Source of the DNA: an uncultured bacterium
GTDB lineage: Bacteria > Bacillota_I > Bacilli_A > RF39 > UBA660
DNA: 33,163 bases
Direction of reading: 5' to 3'
NCBI GenBank assembly: GCA_900314465.1
Contig: OMVK01000025.1
Location: 1 to 33,163, forward strand
Below, one piece after another: positions 14,234 to 23,974 of this stretch (position 1 is its first letter; each line of letters opens with the position of its first letter). A program made the position numbers and the translations under genes. The notes under the pieces were generated by a model. The model was given only the letters and a program-made list of their open reading frames with translations, was not told the origin of the DNA and made no database searches.

Positions 14234-15988
14234 TCAATTACCTCCTTCATTACTAGATATGCCATATTCATTTTTATATGCTTCAAGTAATTTTTCTCTA
14301 ATACCTGGTTCGATAACATTAATAGATTTAATAGCTTCTGCTAAAGACTCATTAAAATCACCTTTAAAGAAATCTCTTTCAGCTTTCATTAAGCCATAAT
14401 TTATTTCTTTATTTAAGGCACGATATCTATTACCATAAACAATAGCATTTTCTGCCATAGAAGCTGTTTTAACTATATTTAATGATGTATTATGTACTTT
14501 TAATGCTAAATCTCTTGCTGTATCTACTCTTGTATTTAAAGTTTTAATAGAAATAGGTTTTTTATTAAGTTCAATAGTCATTTCATGTATAGCATCTATT
14601 GCTTCATTATATTGAACATAAAACTCTTTAGGAATTACTGGTAATTTATAAGAAGTTATATGTTCTCTTGTCTGTCTCATGATAGATTTAATAAGTGTTT
14701 GTTGTTCTCTTGCACGTATTTCATCTTCTTTTAGTGAACCTAGAGAATTCAATGTATAATACAACTTATCTTCCGCCTTAGCAAGTCTTGAACTTGTTTT
14801 TTCCATTTCTTTACTAAGAACTGAATAAGCTGTATTCTTAGCACGAAATTCATCCATAGTCTTATTATAAGCTTCTTCACATGAAGAAACTTCTTCAGAT
14901 AACTCACCAATAATATGTACATCATCATCAGTTAAATCATAAGAATATTTAATATCTGCTATTCTATTATTTAAACCATTAATTATCTTAGTTAATTTTT
15001 TGCATTTCAAAATAACTGATCTAATATATTCATCAAACATTTTTTTAGCAATACGTTCATTTTCAAAATCATTATATAGATTATCAAAATAATCTAACAT
15101 AGTTTTAAGTTCAAACATAGAATCTTCAAGATTTAATACTTTTAATCTATCAAATATATCTGCAATTTTCTTTTCTGATTCTGTAGTATTATAATCTATT
15201 TTTAAATAATCTAGATTATAACCTTCTTCTTCCATACGTTCAGATACTTTTCTTATATCAGCTATTCTGTTAGGTATTAGTTTAGTTCCCATTAATATTA
15301 TAGATGGTGCTTCATCAATTACTATTTTTAAATTACCTATAATATCATCAAGAGCTTTAACTATTTTACCTACTTCTGAATAAACATTATTATCCATAGC
15401 TATTTCAAAAGCACTAAATAGTTTATCAACATTTTCAAATTGTAAATCTAAAGTGTTTGCTATAACACTATAATCTTCTTTGTTACTATTATTATATTGT
15501 AAATATATTTCTCTATATTCAGTCTTTAATTTAGTTACTATTTCTCTATTACGTTCTTCTGATAGAGTTATTTCTTTTATTTCATTTAATAAGTGTTCTG
15601 ATTTAGAAGCTGCTACATATATATCATATTCAATACTTGCAAGTTCTTCATTAACTTCTTTAGTCTTTTTGCCTTTTATTGATTCTTCTGCTTCGACAAG
15701 TTCATCAGTAATATGAGGTACTGTTTGTTCTTTTAATACTTTAAACTCATTTTTCCAAGTATTATATTTTTCTTCTAATTCTTTATTATTAATAAGTGAT
15801 TCTACTTTTTTAAGTTCACTTAATATCGAACCAGATATTATTAAATTTTTATCTCTTTCTAATTTAACTAAAGTGTCACTATAACTCTTTTTTCTTTTAT
15901 TAATTGTTATAATAATAATTACAAATACAATAATTAGTGTCACAATAAAATATAAAATAGTTATCATATTCATAAGATTACTACTCAT
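14234..15988 (-). CDS. ezrA: Septation ring regulator EzrA
   Basis: EzrA is a membrane-anchored, curved spectrin-like protein that modulates FtsZ ring formation and coordinates division in Firmicutes. One N-terminal membrane helix (about residues 8-29) is followed by KRKK and then almost entirely alpha-helical coiled-coil to the end. The length (584) matches the family's 560-580. Recognisable family traits are the C-terminal YGNRYRALNKEINYGLMKAE and the EAIKSINVIEPG segment. The ATG follows AGAGGGTG. Its last bases carry the ribosome site of the downstream cysteine desulfurase gene, so the two are translationally linked. Confidence 0.88.
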   Translation of the reverse strand: MSSNLMNMITILYFIVTLIIVFVIIIITINKRKKSYSDTLVKLERDKNLIISGSILSELKKVESLINNKELEEKYNTWKNEFKVLKEQTVPHITDELVEAEESIKGKKTKEVNEELASIEYDIYVAASKSEHLLNEIKEITLSEERNREIVTKLKTEYREIYLQYNNSNKEDYSVIANTLDLQFENVDKLFSAFEIAMDNNVYSEVGKIVKALDDIIGNLKIVIDEAPSIILMGTKLIPNRIADIRKVSERMEEEGYNLDYLKIDYNTTESEKKIADIFDRLKVLNLEDSMFELKTMLDYFDNLYNDFENERIAKKMFDEYIRSVILKCKKLTKIINGLNNRIADIKYSYDLTDDDVHIIGELSEEVSSCEEAYNKTMDEFRAKNTAYSVLSKEMEKTSSRLAKAEDKLYYTLNSLGSLKEDEIRAREQQTLIKSIMRQTREHITSYKLPVIPKEFYVQYNEAIDAIHEMTIELNKKPISIKTLNTRVDTARDLALKVHNTSLNIVKTASMAENAIVYGNRYRALNKEINYGLMKAERDFFKGDFNESLAEAIKSINVIEPGIREKLLEAYKNEYGISSNEGGN

Positions 15989-16012
15989 ATAAGCACCCTC
16001 TAGTCTTTATTC

Positions 16013-16021
16013 ATTATATCA
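16013..16021 (-). promoter_or_regulatory. Extended -10 promoter of ezrA
   Basis: TGATATAAT, a perfect extended -10 on the minus strand, lies 24 bases before the ezrA ATG. The rest of the 15989-16130 gap is AT-rich without a gene. Confidence 0.6.
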
Positions 16022-16124
16022 TATGGTTATATAAAAATACATTGATTTATGTCTTATTAAAATCAAAAATCAAAATAATACATATATACATTTTAATACT
16101 ATATTTTAAATATTTCACTAATAA

Positions 16125-16157
16125 ATAAAAGAAGAATCTTTTTTATTAAGACTCTTC
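16125..16157 (-). terminator. Terminator of the VWA-protein gene
   Basis: A 10-bp stem with one G-U pair (16131-16140 with 16148-16157) is followed on the minus strand by TTTTATTTATT. The right arm contains the end of the reading frame. Confidence 0.8.
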
Positions 16158-18983
16158 AAAATATTTAATATCATCTTGTAAAGATAGAGTTATTCTTATT
16201 GGTTCATTTGATTTAGAATAATAATTATTTGCTTTTGTTACACAATTCATTTTATTACATATCATATCAACATATCTTTTTTCACCTGGATAATTATTAT
16301 CATATACACCAATATAATAATGATTAGCATCACTATTATCTTGTACTAAGCTTATTGCGTTGATAGCATGAAGACCATCGCCATCAAATTTAGCAGATAA
16401 AACTGGTACATCTCCTGCTTCGATTCTTGTTTTTAATAAATACAAGAATGTTTTTGGTTTTGTAACATCAGTGTCTTCAGAATTATGTCTTTGTCTAATC
16501 CATAATGAAAAATTTAATGATGAAGCAAGTGATTCTGTCACATCTTGTTTAATAAATCCAGTATAAATAGCGTTTAATATTTGTTTTTCTGAATTTTGGA
16601 TTAAACTACTATCTTGCATCTTATCTTCATTTAATAAAGCATCTTCAGCATTATCATAATTAACTCCCCATCTTTTTATTTGTTCTTTCTTATCTAAAGT
16701 ACTTTTATATGTAGTAAAATCATAGATACCAGAATCTTCCATTTCTTTTCTATATTTATCACTATATTTAAGAGTATCATCTACTACTGTACGATAATTT
16801 TTTGGGATATCTTCATTAAAAGTTTCAAAACCAAAAGTGTTTTTTAAAACATTAGTTTGTAATTTATAATCATATAAATTAGCAAAAGAACTAAAATAAG
16901 TATTATTTAAATTATAGTCATAAGAGTGTTGTTTTCTCGTAAATCCACTACGACCTGTAATCGTTCTTTCAACATCCTTTCCACTTGCACTCATAGGTAA
17001 CTTTTTCGTGTAATATAATTCAGCGATTGTTGCCATACCATAGCATTGTCCACCATCAGATAAATTACTAACAAAATTAGAAAATGAGAAGCCATTTTTA
17101 GTTACAATAAAACCACTATCAGCTATAACTGTTCCATCTACTTTTCCATCGGCATTAGTATCAACTAAGTTATAGTTAATATCAGCACCAACTAGTGAAT
17201 ATATTTCATCTAGGGCAGATGCATCACTTGCATTATAATAATCACATCCTGTACCTTCAGCTATTTCATTTAAATCATCTGTATCAAGATTAGAACCTAA
17301 ACCTATAACACACACTTTAACATCTTTTTTGTTTGCTTTATCAATAATATCTTTTTTGTTTGATGATAATGGATAATAATCAGATGTATCTTTACCATCA
17401 GTCAATAATATTAAATAGTGACCATTATCGTCTTTTGTAAATTCATCAATTCCTTCTTCTAGGGCATTAGTAATATTAGTACCATCATCTACTCTTTCAA
17501 AATCATTTTTAATTGAATCTACAGCTTTTTTAGCATCATCATGATTATCAGTAAATTCTTGTAAGTTTACATAATCTCCACCAAATTCGCTAATACCAAA
17601 ATAATAACTACCTGTAAACATATCAATTAAATTATTAGTTAATGATATTCTTTTAAAATTACTATCATTACCATCAGCACCTGTACTAGTAAAACCTAAA
17701 TCACTTAATTGTTTAGATGTATACATAGAAACAGAATTATCTATAACCATCATAATTTGATTATTAGTAGTCGTTAATACAACATTACTATCACCTAATA
17801 CATATTTAGAGAAATGACTTAAAGTAACTGTTATTACTTTATTTACTTTATCTACAGTAGTTGGTATAGCTTCAAGTTTTTTACTATCTTCATTAAAATA
17901 ATATAATGTTAAATTATCTTCATTTAATTTTTTATTATTAATATCTTCAATATTATATGGAATAGTTACTTTAGCGCTATCTAATTTACCTTCAGTATAG
18001 AAATTATATACTGTATCAAGTAAACCATCCATATTTGAAAAAGTACTATTTTTAAAAGTATTAATAGTTGTATCTACGATATTACCTGTACCTGTTATTT
18101 CAAGTGTAATACCTAAATCTTCATTATTTATATTATATGTTAATTTACGGTCTCCATCTTTTACTCCATCACCAAGTGAATCTTCTTTTAATGGGTCTAG
18201 TCCAAGCCCAATTTCATTAGAATCATTTAAACCATCTGAATCTGTATCAGCTTTTAATGGGTCCGTTTTACTAGTATTTATTTCATAATAATCATCTAGG
18301 CCATCCATATCTGTATCAGATAATTCGAGATTAGTTCCATATGATTTTTCTTCTTTGTTAGTAAGGGAATCATAATCTAAGTCTTCATCTGAATCTTCAT
18401 CTATATTATATTCAAGTGATAACGAATGTGACTTAGAATCAATATCTTTACTAATAACAGTATAAGTTTTACTTATCTTTTGTAATTTATAACTTATATC
18501 AACTCTACATTCACCAAGTGCACTAGTTAAATCCCAGTTTAACTCAGAATCACTAAGTTCACCATTACCACATGTTGTCTTAACTTTTAACTTATCAAGT
18601 TTATCTTCATCAGAGAAATCTATTCCAAGTAAAATATTATTTTGTGTTACATAAGTTAAATTATAATCTTCATAATCTTGATTCCATTTTAAAGTTTCAA
18701 AACCATATAGACTACTATAGGCAATAACAAATACAAGTAATATAACTATACAAGATGTAACTATTATAATTGGTTTCTTATATTTGATTAATATTGGTTT
18801 TATTTTATCAGAAACATCTTTAAATGTAATAGATTTTATATCATCAACTGGTGCTCCTTGATTACTAGTATTTAAATTGGTATTACTAGTATTATTATTT
18901 TCAAACTCTTTTAAATTGGCTCCACAATTGGAACAAAAACCTGACCCCTCTGGTAATTTAGTACCACACTTTGGACAAAACAT
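16146..18983 (-). CDS. Zinc ribbon-TSP3-VWA-papain-like membrane protein
   Basis: A 945-residue mosaic. An N-terminal zinc ribbon (CPKCG...CSNCG, residues 3-21) and a linker precede one membrane helix (about 71-88); the remainder is predicted extracytoplasmic. Asp-rich repeats of thrombospondin type 3 kind (about 205-280; DTDMDGLDD, DTDSDGLND) should bind calcium. A VWA domain (about 405-600) has an intact metal site, Asp-x-Ser-x-Ser in DNSVS and LLTDGKD. A further Ca-loop-like DTNADGKVDG links to a C-terminal region of about 320 residues. There GGQCYGMA (Cys647), GLHAINA (His872) and VYDNNYPG (Asp895) are spaced like a papain-type Cys-His-Asp/Asn triad. That protease or transglutaminase-like assignment is inference. 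The ATG at 18983 gives the usual MFCPKCG opening; a TTG three codons upstream sits too close to the GAAGG site. The gene is monocistronic. Its target is unknown. Confidence 0.78.
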   Translation of the reverse strand: MFCPKCGTKLPEGSGFCSNCGANLKEFENNNTSNTNLNTSNQGAPVDDIKSITFKDVSDKIKPILIKYKKPIIIVTSCIVILLVFVIAYSSLYGFETLKWNQDYEDYNLTYVTQNNILLGIDFSDEDKLDKLKVKTTCGNGELSDSELNWDLTSALGECRVDISYKLQKISKTYTVISKDIDSKSHSLSLEYNIDEDSDEDLDYDSLTNKEEKSYGTNLELSDTDMDGLDDYYEINTSKTDPLKADTDSDGLNDSNEIGLGLDPLKEDSLGDGVKDGDRKLTYNINNEDLGITLEITGTGNIVDTTINTFKNSTFSNMDGLLDTVYNFYTEGKLDSAKVTIPYNIEDINNKKLNEDNLTLYYFNEDSKKLEAIPTTVDKVNKVITVTLSHFSKYVLGDSNVVLTTTNNQIMMVIDNSVSMYTSKQLSDLGFTSTGADGNDSNFKRISLTNNLIDMFTGSYYFGISEFGGDYVNLQEFTDNHDDAKKAVDSIKNDFERVDDGTNITNALEEGIDEFTKDDNGHYLILLTDGKDTSDYYPLSSNKKDIIDKANKKDVKVCVIGLGSNLDTDDLNEIAEGTGCDYYNASDASALDEIYSLVGADINYNLVDTNADGKVDGTVIADSGFIVTKNGFSFSNFVSNLSDGGQCYGMATIAELYYTKKLPMSASGKDVERTITGRSGFTRKQHSYDYNLNNTYFSSFANLYDYKLQTNVLKNTFGFETFNEDIPKNYRTVVDDTLKYSDKYRKEMEDSGIYDFTTYKSTLDKKEQIKRWGVNYDNAEDALLNEDKMQDSSLIQNSEKQILNAIYTGFIKQDVTESLASSLNFSLWIRQRHNSEDTDVTKPKTFLYLLKTRIEAGDVPVLSAKFDGDGLHAINAISLVQDNSDANHYYIGVYDNNYPGEKRYVDMICNKMNCVTKANNYYSKSNEPIRITLSLQDDIKYFEES

Positions 18984-19009
18984 AACTCTCAAACCTTCTC
19001 TATATTGTT

Positions 19010-19018
19010 ATTATATCA
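19010..19018 (-). promoter_or_regulatory. Extended -10 promoter of the VWA-protein gene
   Basis: TGATATAAT on the minus strand, identical to the ezrA element, lies 26 bases before the chosen start and just past the mutM terminator. Confidence 0.6.
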
Positions 19019-19028
19019 TATATAGTAA

Positions 19029-19061
19029 TATAAAAAAACTAATTAACATGTAATTAGTTTT
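19029..19061 (-). terminator. Terminator of polA-mutM
   Basis: A perfect 11-bp stem (19035-19045 with 19051-19061) is followed on the minus strand by seven T residues in a row with the stem end. The mutM stop codon lies inside the stem. Confidence 0.88.
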
Positions 19062-19872
19062 GACAATTAGGACAATAGTATGTACCACGTCCACCTACTT
19101 TTATTTTTTTAATCATAGTTCCACATAATGGACATTTTTCGCCATCTTTAGTATGTACTCTTAATTTAGTTTGATATCTTCCTTTAACACCAAGTGATGA
19201 TGTATAACTTCTTATTGTTGTTCCACCATATTTCGTAGCTTCTTTTATTATGCTTGAACCACTTTCTTTTATTCTTTCACATTCATCTAAAGTAATATCC
19301 TTACCTAATTTTCTTGGATCTATCTTAGATGTAAATAATACTTCATCTACATATATATTACCAAATCCATTTATAATAGTTTGATCTAGTAATAACTCTT
19401 TGATAGGTTTATTACTTTCATGTATTTTATTATATATATATTCTTTAGTTAAAGAAGGTGAATCTGGTTCAATACCTAATTTTTTTATTTCTTCTAGAGA
19501 ATTAATATCACTTGTTTTAACTAGCTTCATAACACCAAATTTACGTACATCATGATATCTTAAGTCAGTATTATCATCTAAATGAAAGATAATATGTTCA
19601 TGTTTAACAATTGGATCATCACTACTTTTTTCAAAATATTTACCTTCCATACGTAAATGAGATATAAAAGAATATTCACCTAAATTAAATATTAACCATT
19701 TACCATTAGAAGTTACACTTTTAAATGTTTGATTTTTTAATTTATTTTTAAATTCATCTAAATCAGTTTTTATTATCTTAGGATATGGAGTATCAATACT
19801 TATTATCTTTTTACCTACGATATGTTTATTTAATATATTAGCTACCGTTCTAACTTCTGCTATTTCAGGCAT
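19054..19872 (-). CDS. mutM: Formamidopyrimidine-DNA glycosylase MutM (Fpg)
   Basis: Fpg removes 8-oxoguanine and other oxidised purines and nicks the abasic site. Pro2 and Glu3 (MPE), which form the Schiff base and protonate the sugar, are present once the Met is removed. The helix-two-turn-helix reads LLLDQTIINGFGNIYVDEVLF. The C-terminal zinc finger has CPLCG...CPNC with GRGTYYC, where the Arg contacts the lesion-side phosphate. Length (272) is normal. The N-terminus is MPEIAEVRTV rather than the common MPELPEVETV, a mild variant. It follows polA by 15 bases, the usual polA-mutM pairing for excision repair and gap filling. Confidence 0.95.
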   Translation of the reverse strand: MPEIAEVRTVANILNKHIVGKKIISIDTPYPKIIKTDLDEFKNKLKNQTFKSVTSNGKWLIFNLGEYSFISHLRMEGKYFEKSSDDPIVKHEHIIFHLDDNTDLRYHDVRKFGVMKLVKTSDINSLEEIKKLGIEPDSPSLTKEYIYNKIHESNKPIKELLLDQTIINGFGNIYVDEVLFTSKIDPRKLGKDITLDECERIKESGSSIIKEATKYGGTTIRSYTSSLGVKGRYQTKLRVHTKDGEKCPLCGTMIKKIKVGGRGTYYCPNCQN

Positions 19873-19887
19873 ATTATCACTTCCTAT

Positions 19888-22449
19888 TTATTTTGTTTCG
19901 TAAAGATCACTACCTGTATCACATGAGACTTTTAATGGTACACGTAATTTAACTATATTAGTCATCGTATTAGTAACTATCTTTTCTACTTCTTTTTCTT
20001 CATCTTTTACTAAATCAAATACAAGTTCATCATGTATCTGTAGTAACATTTTAGATTTAATATTATTCTTAGTAAATTCTTCATCTATTTTAACCATAGC
20101 CATTTTTAGTATATCAGCTGCACTACCTTGAATTGGTGTATTCATAGCCATACGTTCACCTGATTGTCTTACCATATAATTAGATGAGAATAATTCATCA
20201 ATATTTCTTTTTCGATTAAATAATGTTTTTACTGAACCTGTTTCATATGCCGATTTAACAGTCATATTCATGTATTCTTTAACACCAGGATATAATTTAT
20301 AATATTTGTCAATAAATTCTTTAGCTTCTTTTGGTGATATACCTATATTTTCACCTAGTCCATAACCAGATATTCCATATACGATACCAAAGATAACAGC
20401 TTTTGCTGATCTTCTTTCTTCTTTAGTTACATCTTTGATATTTTTATCATAGATATCTGCTGCTACTCTTGTATGTATATCTTCATCTTTATTAAAAGCA
20501 TCTATTAAACCTTGAGATTTAGAAATGTGTGCAAGTACTCTTAATTCTATTTGTGAATAATCACATGATAAGAATTCATAGTTTTCCGGGATAAAAGATT
20601 TTCTTATTAATTTACCTAAATCATCACGTGTTGGTATGTTTTGTAAATTAGGGTCTACACTTGAAAGTCTTCCGGTTCTTGTTAGTGTTTGTTTATATAT
20701 TGTATGTATTTTACCATCAGGCATAATATATTTTTCTAAACCATCAATATAAGTATTAATTAATTTAGTATATTTACGATATTCAACTATATTGTTGATA
20801 ATTGGATGCTTATCAACTAGTTTTTCAAGTACTTCTTCACCTGTTTGGTAAGAACCTGTCTTAGTCTTTTTTGCACCAGGTAAGCCTAATTTTTCAAATA
20901 ATATTTCACCTAATTGTTTAGGACTAGATATATTAAATTCTTCACCGGCAAGTTCATATATTTTACTTTCAATATCATGTTGTTCTTTAGTAAAATCAAC
21001 ACGTAATTTTTCAAGTACACTCTTATCACATTTAATACCATTAAGTTCCATTTTAGCAAGTACTGATTCAAGTGGTATCTCTGTTTTAATATATAAATCA
21101 TACATATCTTCTGCTTTTAAATCATCTATATATTTATCATGTGTTAAATAAATATATTTAGCTTTTAAAGTTACTATATAATCAATATTAGTTTTACTTT
21201 TAATAATATCATCATATAAAGAAATAGATACTTTATCATTATTCATAATAATACCTATATCATCTTTACAATTCTTATTTAATAAATAACTAGCTAAATT
21301 TAAATCATATATAGTATTAGTATTGAAATTATTAGTTAAACAGATATTCTTTTTTAAATCAAAAGTATATTTCTTATTATCTTTAGTATAAGTAAAGACA
21401 TCATTTATCATATCTTTATTAATATAATAAGTATTATAACCATCATATAAACCCATACCTAATATATTTGCATTATGATAGTTTTCATTATCACATTCGA
21501 TATAATAAGATATATTTTTATCTAGTTTTATGTCTTTTATATTAGTTAATATTTTAAATTTATTATCTATTTCATTATAATCCGGTATTGTTTTACTGTT
21601 TTTCATTAGTGAATAAAATTCTAACTCATAATAAAAATCATCTAATTCATTTGTTGGTCCTGAATATTTAAAGTCTTCGAATGTATATGGTATATCAACA
21701 TATTTATATATTGTAGCTAATTTTTTACTAAAGTATGCTTGTTCTTTATTGTCTCTGATTTTTTCGCCAAGTTTACCAGGTATTTTATCTTCATTTTGAT
21801 ATATTCCATCTAAGTCACCATAGGTGGTTAATAATTTTAAAGCTGTTTTTTCACCTACCCCAGGAACACCAGGTATATTATCTGATGAATCACCCATTAA
21901 ACCTTTTAAATCAGTTACTTTTTCTGGTTCAATACCATAATGTTCTTTAAAGTTTTCAGGATTATATTTGATATATCCTTTAGGCTCTAGTAGTTTAATA
22001 GATACTTCATTACTTATAAGTTGTAAGTAATCATGATCTGATGTTACAAGTAATGCATCCCAGTTATCATCTTCATCTGCCCATCTACAGATTGTACCTA
22101 CGATATCATCTGCTTCATAATCATCTATTTCAAAGTGTTTAATACCCATTTTATCAAGCAAAGTACGAGCAATTGGCATTTGACTTATAAGTTCATCAGG
22201 TGTTTTTTGTCTTCCAGCTTTATAATCTTTATATTCACGATGCCTAAAACTTTTACCCTTATCAAAAGCTACTAACATATATTCAGGGTTCTCTTCACTA
22301 ATAATTTTATTAATCATATTAGTAAAACCATATAAAGCATTAGTAACTTGTCCCTTAGAATTTTTCATTAATTTACCTGTATAAGCTGTCGCATAATAAG
22401 CTCTAAACATTAAATTATTACCATCAATAAGTACTATTTTACGTTTCAT
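19888..22449 (-). CDS. polA: DNA polymerase I
   Basis: PolA fills gaps and removes Okazaki primers. The 853-residue protein has the 5'-3' exonuclease (about 1-290; LIDGNNLMFRAYYA, GLMGDSSDNIPGVPGVGEKTA), then a middle region that does not show the DxE metal ligands of an active 3'-5' proofreading site, as is usual in Firmicutes. The family A polymerase domain follows, with motif A DYSQIELR, motif B starting RRSAK and motif C LLQIHDELVFD. In motif B the residue before the conserved Phe is Ile (KAVIFGIVYG) where KAxNFG is standard. The ATG start follows GGTGG. It heads the polA-mutM operon with its own extended -10 promoter. Confidence 0.96.
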   Translation of the reverse strand: MKRKIVLIDGNNLMFRAYYATAYTGKLMKNSKGQVTNALYGFTNMINKIISEENPEYMLVAFDKGKSFRHREYKDYKAGRQKTPDELISQMPIARTLLDKMGIKHFEIDDYEADDIVGTICRWADEDDNWDALLVTSDHDYLQLISNEVSIKLLEPKGYIKYNPENFKEHYGIEPEKVTDLKGLMGDSSDNIPGVPGVGEKTALKLLTTYGDLDGIYQNEDKIPGKLGEKIRDNKEQAYFSKKLATIYKYVDIPYTFEDFKYSGPTNELDDFYYELEFYSLMKNSKTIPDYNEIDNKFKILTNIKDIKLDKNISYYIECDNENYHNANILGMGLYDGYNTYYINKDMINDVFTYTKDNKKYTFDLKKNICLTNNFNTNTIYDLNLASYLLNKNCKDDIGIIMNNDKVSISLYDDIIKSKTNIDYIVTLKAKYIYLTHDKYIDDLKAEDMYDLYIKTEIPLESVLAKMELNGIKCDKSVLEKLRVDFTKEQHDIESKIYELAGEEFNISSPKQLGEILFEKLGLPGAKKTKTGSYQTGEEVLEKLVDKHPIINNIVEYRKYTKLINTYIDGLEKYIMPDGKIHTIYKQTLTRTGRLSSVDPNLQNIPTRDDLGKLIRKSFIPENYEFLSCDYSQIELRVLAHISKSQGLIDAFNKDEDIHTRVAADIYDKNIKDVTKEERRSAKAVIFGIVYGISGYGLGENIGISPKEAKEFIDKYYKLYPGVKEYMNMTVKSAYETGSVKTLFNRKRNIDELFSSNYMVRQSGERMAMNTPIQGSAADILKMAMVKIDEEFTKNNIKSKMLLQIHDELVFDLVKDEEKEVEKIVTNTMTNIVKLRVPLKVSCDTGSDLYETK

Positions 22450-22464
22450 AAAACCACCATGTTT

Positions 22465-22473
22465 ATTATAACA
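22465..22473 (-). promoter_or_regulatory. Extended -10 promoter of polA-mutM
   Basis: TGTTATAAT on the minus strand lies about 16 bases ahead of the polA ATG; the -35 position reads CTTAAA, a poor match. Confidence 0.5.
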
Positions 22474-22490
22474 CGTATATTATTATTTTT

Positions 22491-22523
22491 AAGAAAAAGA
22501 AAAAGTAATATTAAATTACTTTT
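22491..22523 (-). terminator. Terminator of the dockerin-cohesin operon
   Basis: A perfect 9-bp stem (22501-22509 with 22515-22523, 5-base loop) is followed on the minus strand by TCTTTTTCTT. The stop codon of the cohesin gene is inside the stem. Confidence 0.85.
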
Positions 22524-23958
22524 CATCATCAATATTAATATCATCATCTAAATAAGAACTTATATCTAAAGTATCATCTTTAACTTTATCTTTCTTTTTA
22601 GAATCTTTTTTATCTTCTTGTTTAGTATCTTTATTATCGTCTATAACATTATCTTTTTTACTACTCTTTTTATTAACTTTTTTATTACCTTTTTTAGCTA
22701 TAAATAATACAAAGAATAATATTACTAATGCTATTAATATATATATTATATACATATATTTTTTAATAGTATTTTTATAAATATTTTCAATATCACCTGT
22801 ATATAAAATAATACTATTAGATATTTTATTTATTAAATAATAATTATCTTCATTAGTTAAGATATTCTTAGCATATATAATACTTAAATTATCATTAATA
22901 TTATATGAATCTATTATTTTATCTTTAAATGTAACAGTACCTTTATTATATATTTTATATATATCATTATTAGGTAATTCTAATGGTAATAAATCTAGGA
23001 TATCTGATGTTATTTCATAATATTCATCTTTGATAGTATCAGAATCATCATCATATATAAATGTTTTAATATTACCATCACTATCTTTTAAACCTATGAT
23101 AGTTAGATTAAGACTATCTGAATGTAATGCAGGTATTTCTGTATCTTGATATGTAACTGTAGTATTTGTAAATGTTTGATAATTAGTTGGTAATTGTGTG
23201 TCTTTTCTTACAAGAGTATAATCTTTGTCTTTAACTGTTACAGTTATTGGATTTAATTCTTTTCTATTAACATTAATAGTATATGTTTTAGTATTACCTT
23301 TTTGTGCTGTTACTACTATTTCAAATTTATTATTACCTTCTTCAAGTGTTTTATCACCAGCACCATCTACTGAAGCATTTGCATTACTTTTACTAGCAAT
23401 AATTTTAATACTAGTTATATCATTTTCTACTTCTAAATTATATTCTAGTGTATCTTTATTAAATTCTGGTGTTAATGTATAACCTTCGATAGATAAACTT
23501 TTTAAATTAGCATCATCTGAATAAGTAGATTCTAATTCTTCTTGAGTCATTATTTTAATATTTTTAGTACTTCCAGTCATTGAAAGTTCTTTAGTATCCC
23601 AATCATATGCGATATATGAATCTATTGATACTTTAGTAGAACCTGATTTTAATGCTTTAAAAGTAAATTTATATGTTTTTGATTTAGTAGAACCATTAGT
23701 TGAATTACCTGCCATTGCTGTTCCACCAGATTCACTATTAGTACTAGTTAATTTCAAATAATTACGATCATAGTTTAAATCAGCTTGCCATGAACCAAGT
23801 GTTGTTGAACTTGAAATAGTTACATTAATAGTTACAGTATTACCAACTACTGCTGATGATGAACCAGATAATGATATCGAACCAGATGCTGCATTTATAA
23901 ATAGAGGAAAAATTAATAGTAATATGCTAAATATTAAATATCTTATTTTTTTGTTCAT
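22516..23958 (-). CDS. Membrane-anchored cohesin/cadherin-like domain protein
   Basis: The 480-residue protein has a signal peptide (about 1-23, ending INAASG). A cohesin-like beta-sandwich follows (about 25-137): GSISLSGSSSAVVGNTVTI... opening, LGSWQADLNYDRNYLKL, then TYKFTFKALKSGSTKVSI. A cadherin-like beta-sandwich module comes next (about 148-233; ANLKSLSIEGYTLTPEF, YNLEVENDITSIKI, TYTINVNRK), then a region of no recognised fold, one membrane helix (about 401-421) and a Lys/Asp-rich cytoplasmic tail of 60 residues. Cohesins bind dockerins, and the gene immediately upstream encodes a dockerin-bearing wall hydrolase, with only 16 bases between them. AAGGAG precedes the ATG. The likely job is to hold dockerin proteins at the membrane surface. 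The cohesin call rests on pattern recognition, so other Ig-like adhesion folds remain possible. Confidence 0.78.
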   Translation of the reverse strand: MNKKIRYLIFSILLLIFPLFINAASGSISLSGSSSAVVGNTVTINVTISSSTTLGSWQADLNYDRNYLKLTSTNSESGGTAMAGNSTNGSTKSKTYKFTFKALKSGSTKVSIDSYIAYDWDTKELSMTGSTKNIKIMTQEELESTYSDDANLKSLSIEGYTLTPEFNKDTLEYNLEVENDITSIKIIASKSNANASVDGAGDKTLEEGNNKFEIVVTAQKGNTKTYTINVNRKELNPITVTVKDKDYTLVRKDTQLPTNYQTFTNTTVTYQDTEIPALHSDSLNLTIIGLKDSDGNIKTFIYDDDSDTIKDEYYEITSDILDLLPLELPNNDIYKIYNKGTVTFKDKIIDSYNINDNLSIIYAKNILTNEDNYYLINKISNSIILYTGDIENIYKNTIKKYMYIIYILIALVILFFVLFIAKKGNKKVNKKSSKKDNVIDDNKDTKQEDKKDSKKKDKVKDDTLDISSYLDDDINIDDEK

Positions 23959-23974
23959 AATTTATATACTCCTT

